A stretch of 64,000 bases of DNA from Coleofasciculus sp. FACHB-T130 (GTDB lineage: Bacteria; Cyanobacteriota; Cyanobacteriia; Cyanobacteriales; FACHB-T130), in the NCBI RefSeq assembly GCF_014695375.1, contig NZ_JACJOG010000015.1:1-64000 (forward strand), given 5' to 3'. This document shows positions 59,908 through 64,000 of this stretch, piece by piece (the first letter of the stretch is position 1; each line of letters starts with the position of its first letter). Under the pieces are notes generated by a model. The model did no database searches, was not told the origin of the DNA, and saw only the letters and a list, made by a program, of their open reading frames with translations. Made by a program: the position numbers and the translations under genes.

Positions 59908-61277
59908 ATAAGTTTGGGTGTAATTTTTTTCACACTCAATAAACAGTAGGTCAAGTAACCAAAGGAAAAACAGATAACAATGGAAGTAGATAAGGCAATA
60001 CCTGATACGCCCATATACTTTGTAAGCAAGTAATTGAAGCTAATATTAATTATTAAATTAAACCCAGATGCCCACATTAGTATCTGATTAAGTTGAATTG
60101 ACGAAATTAACCGCACAACCAAAATACCTGAAATATAAAAAGGGATTTGCAAGGCATAAAAAGCTTGTATTTGGGCTACTAAGCGCGTAGCTTCAGGTGT
60201 AAATGAACCCCTTTGAAACAACACTTGGATAATAGGTTCAGAAAACAGAAATAAAAACCCTGTTAAGGGTACGGTCACCATAAAAATAAAAAAAAGAAAA
60301 CGCTGAAGTGTATAGCGCACTCCTGTCCAATCTTTACAGGCAACCATCTTTGAAAAATATGGAATTACTGCTGTTCCCAATCCTGTAGCCATTAGCCCAA
60401 TTGGAAATGCAATTACTTTATTGCCATAGTTTAAGGCGGCGACACTTCCCGGTGACAGCATTGCTGCCATTGATTGATCCACCAGATTGGTGCTGCTCAT
60501 TAAAAAAGCTCCAGCAATCATCGGTGCATACTGACCAGCTACCTGACGCAAGTGAGGATCAAATCCGTACCACCTGGGGCGCAATGAGATACCTTGCCGC
60601 TTCAGCGCCACTCCCATAACTACCATCTCCAAAACTGCACCGCACAGTAGACCACCTGCCAAGGCAAAGATTCCCCAAGACGAACATATCAGCAGAAATA
60701 TCACACTGATAACTGGGGTAATAATCGGAGAAAGTGCAGCTAAAGCGAATCGCTCACCCGCATTCAAAAGTGCAACCCAGATAACAACCACCCCATCCAG
60801 CAGCACAACAGGCGCGATCGCCCACAGAAGACGAAACGTCAGGCCTAACTTTTCAGAGCTAAACCCCCTAGCAATCCAGGGTAGATATAGAGGCGCAGTA
60901 ACTACCATCAGTATGGTAGTAATTAACAACAACCCTAAACTCCAGACAATTACCCCGGAGAAAAGCCTTTGTGCTGCCTCTACACCTTCTTTCTCCCGTA
61001 CCTGAATATAGGTGGGGATGAAGGCAGCATTAAAAGAGCCAGCTACCACATTGATGATAAAAGAAGGAACGAGCAAGGCAATTAAAAATGCATCGAGTTC
61101 GTCCCCAGTGCCAAATTTCCAAGCAACTACCAATTCCTTTCCCGCAGCTGCTACTTTTACCAACGCTGTCATCAGAGCAACTGTAACAGCTGCACCAAAG
61201 ATTTGGCGGTTGGTCGAGCCACTAGTCAGCTTTTTCCAAGAATGGAGCAGCTTTTGTGCTGCTAGAGTTTGTTTCAC
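59904..61277 (-). CDS. MurJ/MviN-type lipid-linked oligosaccharide flippase
   Basis: The 457-residue MOP-superfamily protein has 12-14 helices. It opens with IFGAAVTVALMTALVKVAAA and GTGDELDAFLIALLVPSFII, then FNAAFIPTYIQVREKEGVEA and YFSKMVACKDWTGVRY, like MurJ. In a glycan cluster it is more likely the Wzx-like carrier of the repeat unit than the housekeeping lipid II flippase. It is the first gene of the tight run that continues to asnB, so a promoter is expected between 61278 and 61401. ATG at 61277; the last bases overlap the TylF-type gene. Confidence 0.9.
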   Translation of the reverse strand: MKQTLAAQKLLHSWKKLTSGSTNRQIFGAAVTVALMTALVKVAAAGKELVVAWKFGTGDELDAFLIALLVPSFIINVVAGSFNAAFIPTYIQVREKEGVEAAQRLFSGVIVWSLGLLLITTILMVVTAPLYLPWIARGFSSEKLGLTFRLLWAIAPVVLLDGVVVIWVALLNAGERFALAALSPIITPVISVIFLLICSSWGIFALAGGLLCGAVLEMVVMGVALKRQGISLRPRWYGFDPHLRQVAGQYAPMIAGAFLMSSTNLVDQSMAAMLSPGSVAALNYGNKVIAFPIGLMATGLGTAVIPYFSKMVACKDWTGVRYTLQRFLFFIFMVTVPLTGFLFLFSEPIIQVLFQRGSFTPEATRLVAQIQAFYALQIPFYISGILVVRLISSIQLNQILMWASGFNLIINISFNYLLTKYMGVSGIALSTSIVICFSFGYLTYCLLSVKKITPKLI

Positions 61278-61401
61278 CTACACTTAGCTCAAGTTTTCAG
61301 CTCGCTGAGCGATTTCATCCCAAACTCCCTCATAGGGACTGATAGTAGCAGCGCTCAACCCCATAGATCCTCATTAATTGACATCAAATTTGGAAGTACC
61401 A

Positions 61402-61965
61402 TTAACCTGCTCCAAAAGCCGCATTCAACAATGCAGCCAGGACAGATTGAATCGCTAGCAGCTCATCGGGAGGCTCGCTCAAAAATACGCCGCTACTGGA
61501 GTTGATGAGAGCATTATATGCTTCCACTGCCGCCGCCAGCCGAACCGCATCGACCCTACCATTTGCGGTTAGCCCTTGCAAGTTGGCAACCACGTTACGA
61601 GCCAGGGTTGGATTAATGCCTTCAGTAGCATTCACCAGACCGCTTTCTAGCTGGCTCGCGCTAGCAGCAACATTTCCAGTCCCTGTCAAAACGTTCCCTA
61701 AGCTATTATTGGCAGTCTGGGAGTTGACTGAGGCTGCTGCCTGGTTGACAGCAGACGCGATCGCCTCCGTTCTGAAGGCGAGTCTTCCCCGCCCACCTCT
61801 ATCGGGTATGAAGGCTCCGTTGACAACGTCGCTAGTCGTCATAACCGGCCCTGTGACATCTGAATTGAAGCCTGGAGTCTGGGCAAGCGCTGTTTCCGAA
61901 AGCAGAAGAGAAGAACCCAAAGCTAAACCCAGACCGAGATTTACAGAAAGACGTTTGATATTCAT
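61402..61965 (-). CDS. Exported hypothetical protein
   Basis: From the ATG at 61965 (MNIKRLSVNLGLGLALGSSL) the protein is 187 residues with a clear signal peptide (cleavage after SETALAQ, about 29). The mature part is Ala/Asn/Val-rich and helical (AIASAVNQAAASVNSQTANN, TARNVVANLQGLT pattern). The frame reaches 62046, but that start would overlap the SLH gene and bury the signal. Similar exported proteins follow SLH-domain genes in other cyanobacteria. Envelope or sheath location is inferred. Confidence 0.65.
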   Translation of the reverse strand: MNIKRLSVNLGLGLALGSSLLLSETALAQTPGFNSDVTGPVMTTSDVVNGAFIPDRGGRGRLAFRTEAIASAVNQAAASVNSQTANNSLGNVLTGTGNVAASASQLESGLVNATEGINPTLARNVVANLQGLTANGRVDAVRLAAAVEAYNALINSSSGVFLSEPPDELLAIQSVLAALLNAAFGAG

Positions 61966-61990
61966 GGCTTTTGTTTTGCGAGCAAAGAAC

Positions 61991-63736
61991 TTAGAAAGTA
62001 ATGCCGTAACCGACGCCCAGGATAAAACGCGCCCCATCACCAGCATTTCCGGTTACATCAGCAAGCGCTGGAGTGATGATCAGCGGTATATTCTCGAATG
62101 GAGCGATCGAAGCACCCACATTCAAATCTTGACCGCTCCATTCGGCAATGACCGATATTGGTTGAGCTACGCGCACGCCAATACTGCCAAACGGATTGAC
62201 CGAGTCTCTGCCAGCCTCAATATCAGGTACTGAACGAAAGCGACCGCCACCCAGACCTACAGAAGCAGTAACTGAGGGGGAGAAGCCTGCCGTTGTCCGA
62301 GATCCTAGCGGAAAAACTTTACTAACGACACCGTAAACGGTGCTGTACCCTGGATCGGGTTCTCCAAACGTCTCGATATTTTCCACCCCAACCGCAACGG
62401 CTAGGTCATTAGCAAACTGACGGTGAATCTTGAAGCTAATCCCACCATCTTCAAAGCTATCATCGCCGAAGAGGTCATAAATTGAGATAACGCCTTCTAC
62501 ACCCACTGCTCTTCGAGCATCGCCCAGACCAATACCTGCTGCAATTACCCCGTCTGCCTTATTGGTGTTGCGGGTTCTTTCTTGGAAGCCCCCTCCGATA
62601 AAAGCCTGACCCCGATCGGCTCCGAAAGCCGTGGGTGTTGTAATACTAGAGTTTCCGCCAATTAACCGCCGCAGCTGTTCTACTATTGGGGGTGCCGGAA
62701 GCCGATACTGTTGGCGCAAGGCTGCAACTTGTTCTGCTGTCAGGGGAGGCGGTGTTGTCGCCACGGGTTCGTAGCCAACAACGTAACGAGCAGCAACATC
62801 CGTTGCTGGAATCTGCGGCGCTTGCCCCGCATTCACTAAAGCCTGGTAAATAAACGCTGCCACGTCAGCACGGGTGGCTAACTGATTAGGATTTAACAGC
62901 GCCACATCTGGATAGTTGACAACTAGTTGATTTTGTGCAGCGGCGGCAACACTGGTGCGGGCATAGGCAGGAATGCTCCCAGCATCCTGAAATAAACCAT
63001 TTAAAATTGAGGCGGTATCTGCGGTTGGATTCAAGTTAAGTCCGCTGACCAAAGATACCAAGACTTGGACGCGGGGGATGTTTTGATTCGGCTGGAAAAC
63101 CTGGTTGGGGTATCCTTCTAAAAACCCTGTCCGATAAGCTTCCTGAATGGCTGTGTAACCCCAGTAATTGGCAGGCACATCCACAAAATCGATCGCTTGG
63201 CGAGTGGCGGGTCTTTGAAAAGCCTTCCGGATCATGGCGGCAAACTGAGCGCGTGTCACCGGCTCGTCAGGGCGGAAAGAGCCATCTGGAAAGCCTACGA
63301 TCACTTCTCGCTCTGCGAGTGCTTCAATAAACGTCTGCGCCCAGCTACCTTGTACATCTGGGAAGGTGCTGGCTTGAGCCAGTTGAGTCGGCGTCGTGAC
63401 GGCTCCAGGTTGCTGTAAACTTCTTCCTGGGGCGGCTGGATTGCTAATCGCTGGCAGCGAAGAGCTAGAACGGGTGGTGGTTGAAGGAGCAGGCGGGTTA
63501 GAACGCAGCGCGTCAGCTCCCAGCATCGTTTTTAAGAGTGCGTCACCCATTGAACCGCTACCCTTGGCTGGTGCTGAAGCATTCCCGTTGGTAGAACTTG
63601 CCTTCGTGGTAGCCAGACTGGCAGCTGCATAGAGGATCGTACTGCCCAAAAACATGGAACTTAGTAGGATGTGTACCCGATACCACAATTTCTTTTTGCT
63701 TGCACTGACACGGCTCCTACCTGTTGCTGGCGTCAT
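61991..63736 (-). CDS. SLH-domain surface protein with barrel-like C-terminus
   Basis: From the ATG at 63736 (perfect AGGAGG eight bases upstream) the protein is 581 residues. It has an N-terminal hydrophobic signal (VHILLSSMFLGSTILYAAAS) and a Ser/Pro-rich linker. Three SLH repeats follow (FPDVQGSWAQTFIEALAERE, FVDVPANYWGYTAIQEAYRT, FQDAGSIPAYARTSVAAAAQ), which bind wall polysaccharide. The C-terminal 220 residues are strand-alternating and Gly-rich (FIGGGFQERTRNTNKADG to ILGVGYGITF, aromatic end), like an outer-membrane barrel. It lies next to the glycan cluster and could attach to, or be coated by, its product (inference). Confidence 0.88.
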   Translation of the reverse strand: MTPATGRSRVSASKKKLWYRVHILLSSMFLGSTILYAAASLATTKASSTNGNASAPAKGSGSMGDALLKTMLGADALRSNPPAPSTTTRSSSSLPAISNPAAPGRSLQQPGAVTTPTQLAQASTFPDVQGSWAQTFIEALAEREVIVGFPDGSFRPDEPVTRAQFAAMIRKAFQRPATRQAIDFVDVPANYWGYTAIQEAYRTGFLEGYPNQVFQPNQNIPRVQVLVSLVSGLNLNPTADTASILNGLFQDAGSIPAYARTSVAAAAQNQLVVNYPDVALLNPNQLATRADVAAFIYQALVNAGQAPQIPATDVAARYVVGYEPVATTPPPLTAEQVAALRQQYRLPAPPIVEQLRRLIGGNSSITTPTAFGADRGQAFIGGGFQERTRNTNKADGVIAAGIGLGDARRAVGVEGVISIYDLFGDDSFEDGGISFKIHRQFANDLAVAVGVENIETFGEPDPGYSTVYGVVSKVFPLGSRTTAGFSPSVTASVGLGGGRFRSVPDIEAGRDSVNPFGSIGVRVAQPISVIAEWSGQDLNVGASIAPFENIPLIITPALADVTGNAGDGARFILGVGYGITF

Positions 63737-63925
63737 AACCTTATCCTCCTCATACCCAAATATTCCTTGCCACCTCAAAGGTACACGAGTTTGGGAAAAT
63801 TACGTTGGTGATTAAACTTTATACTGCAACTTTTTACGGATTGTATCCGTCAATGGCGTGACTTTGTGTAACGAGGTTTAACAGATTTGGAATGAAGAGT
63901 GCTAACTTGAGCGCCAAAAGGCATC

Positions 63926-64000
63926 GTGAAACAAGTTCTGATTTTTGTAATAGCGGTGCTAGTTTTCCGAAACTGGCTACCCGAACCGTTGTGGGCTTGG
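63926..64000 (+). CDS. N-terminus of an exported or membrane protein, cut by window end
   Basis: A frame starting with GTG at 63926 reads MKQVLIFVIAVLVFRNWLPE, then PLWAW, to the last base. The positive start and hydrophobic core look like a signal or anchor. It is divergent from the SLH gene by about 190 bases. Identity cannot be told. Confidence 0.5.
   Translation, partial: MKQVLIFVIAVLVFRNWLPEPLWAW

Overview
The window comes from a cyanobacterium. The HIP1 octamer GCGATCGC recurs throughout, and the gene set includes a tandem-BMC carboxysome protein (CcmP), the acyl-lipid desaturase DesA, a PucC-type transporter, an RRM protein of the Rbp type, the small RNA Yfr1, RppA/RppB-type two-component genes and many multi-PAS hybrid kinases. 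The large kinases, abundant dispersed palindromes and short tandem repeats suggest a large-genome, probably filamentous species; I do not name a genus.

Layout. 1-5 kb: the 5' end of an IS630-type transposase, then small conserved hypotheticals, a peptidoglycan-binding protein and a DUF2993 protein. 5-13 kb: ccmP (TTG start), a pentapeptide-repeat protein, an SDR, an old-yellow-enzyme/thioredoxin pair divergent from an ArsR-type repressor across a paired operator (RexT/TrxA2-like arrangement), a lipoprotein methyltransferase and an APC permease. 13-20.3 kb: an outer-membrane-like protein, an RppA/RppB-like pair, a holin-4-like membrane gene broken by an early TGA, and an operon of a MetOD1-type sensor and a hybrid kinase. 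20.3-24.6 kb: P-loop kinase, repeats, orphan nuclease-like protein, second pentapeptide protein, a nitronate-monooxygenase remnant, Yfr1 and a CAP-domain lipoprotein. 24.6-45 kb: P-type ATPase, RRM protein, XPB helicase-Bax1 nuclease pair, a 1746-residue eight-PAS hybrid kinase, gamma-glutamyltransferase, an IMPase-family phosphatase, PucC-type carrier, aldo/keto reductase and DesA. 45-61.3 kb: a surface-glycan cluster on the minus strand, whose core from the flippase to asnB is tightly packed and often overlapping, with GT4 transferases, a nucleotide-sugar dehydrogenase, asparagine synthase (plus a broken copy), four methyltransferases, a polytopic polymerase/GT-C candidate and a MurJ/Wzx-type flippase. 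61.4-64 kb: two exported proteins, one with SLH domains, and the start of another exported protein.

The most interesting signal is regulatory. A roughly 40-bp element containing GTCAC-N6-GTCAC (11-bp period, as bound by OmpR-class regulators) lies in the same orientation 75-110 bp upstream of the outer-membrane-like gene, the broken holin-like gene and the P-type ATPase. The core GTCAC-N6-GTCACATT is also just upstream of Yfr1. An OmpR-class RppA-like regulator is encoded between two of these copies, so a small local regulon is possible. A second observation is that short repeats flanking the MetOD1-kinase operon recur, in the same order and orientation, about 3 kb away without the operon.
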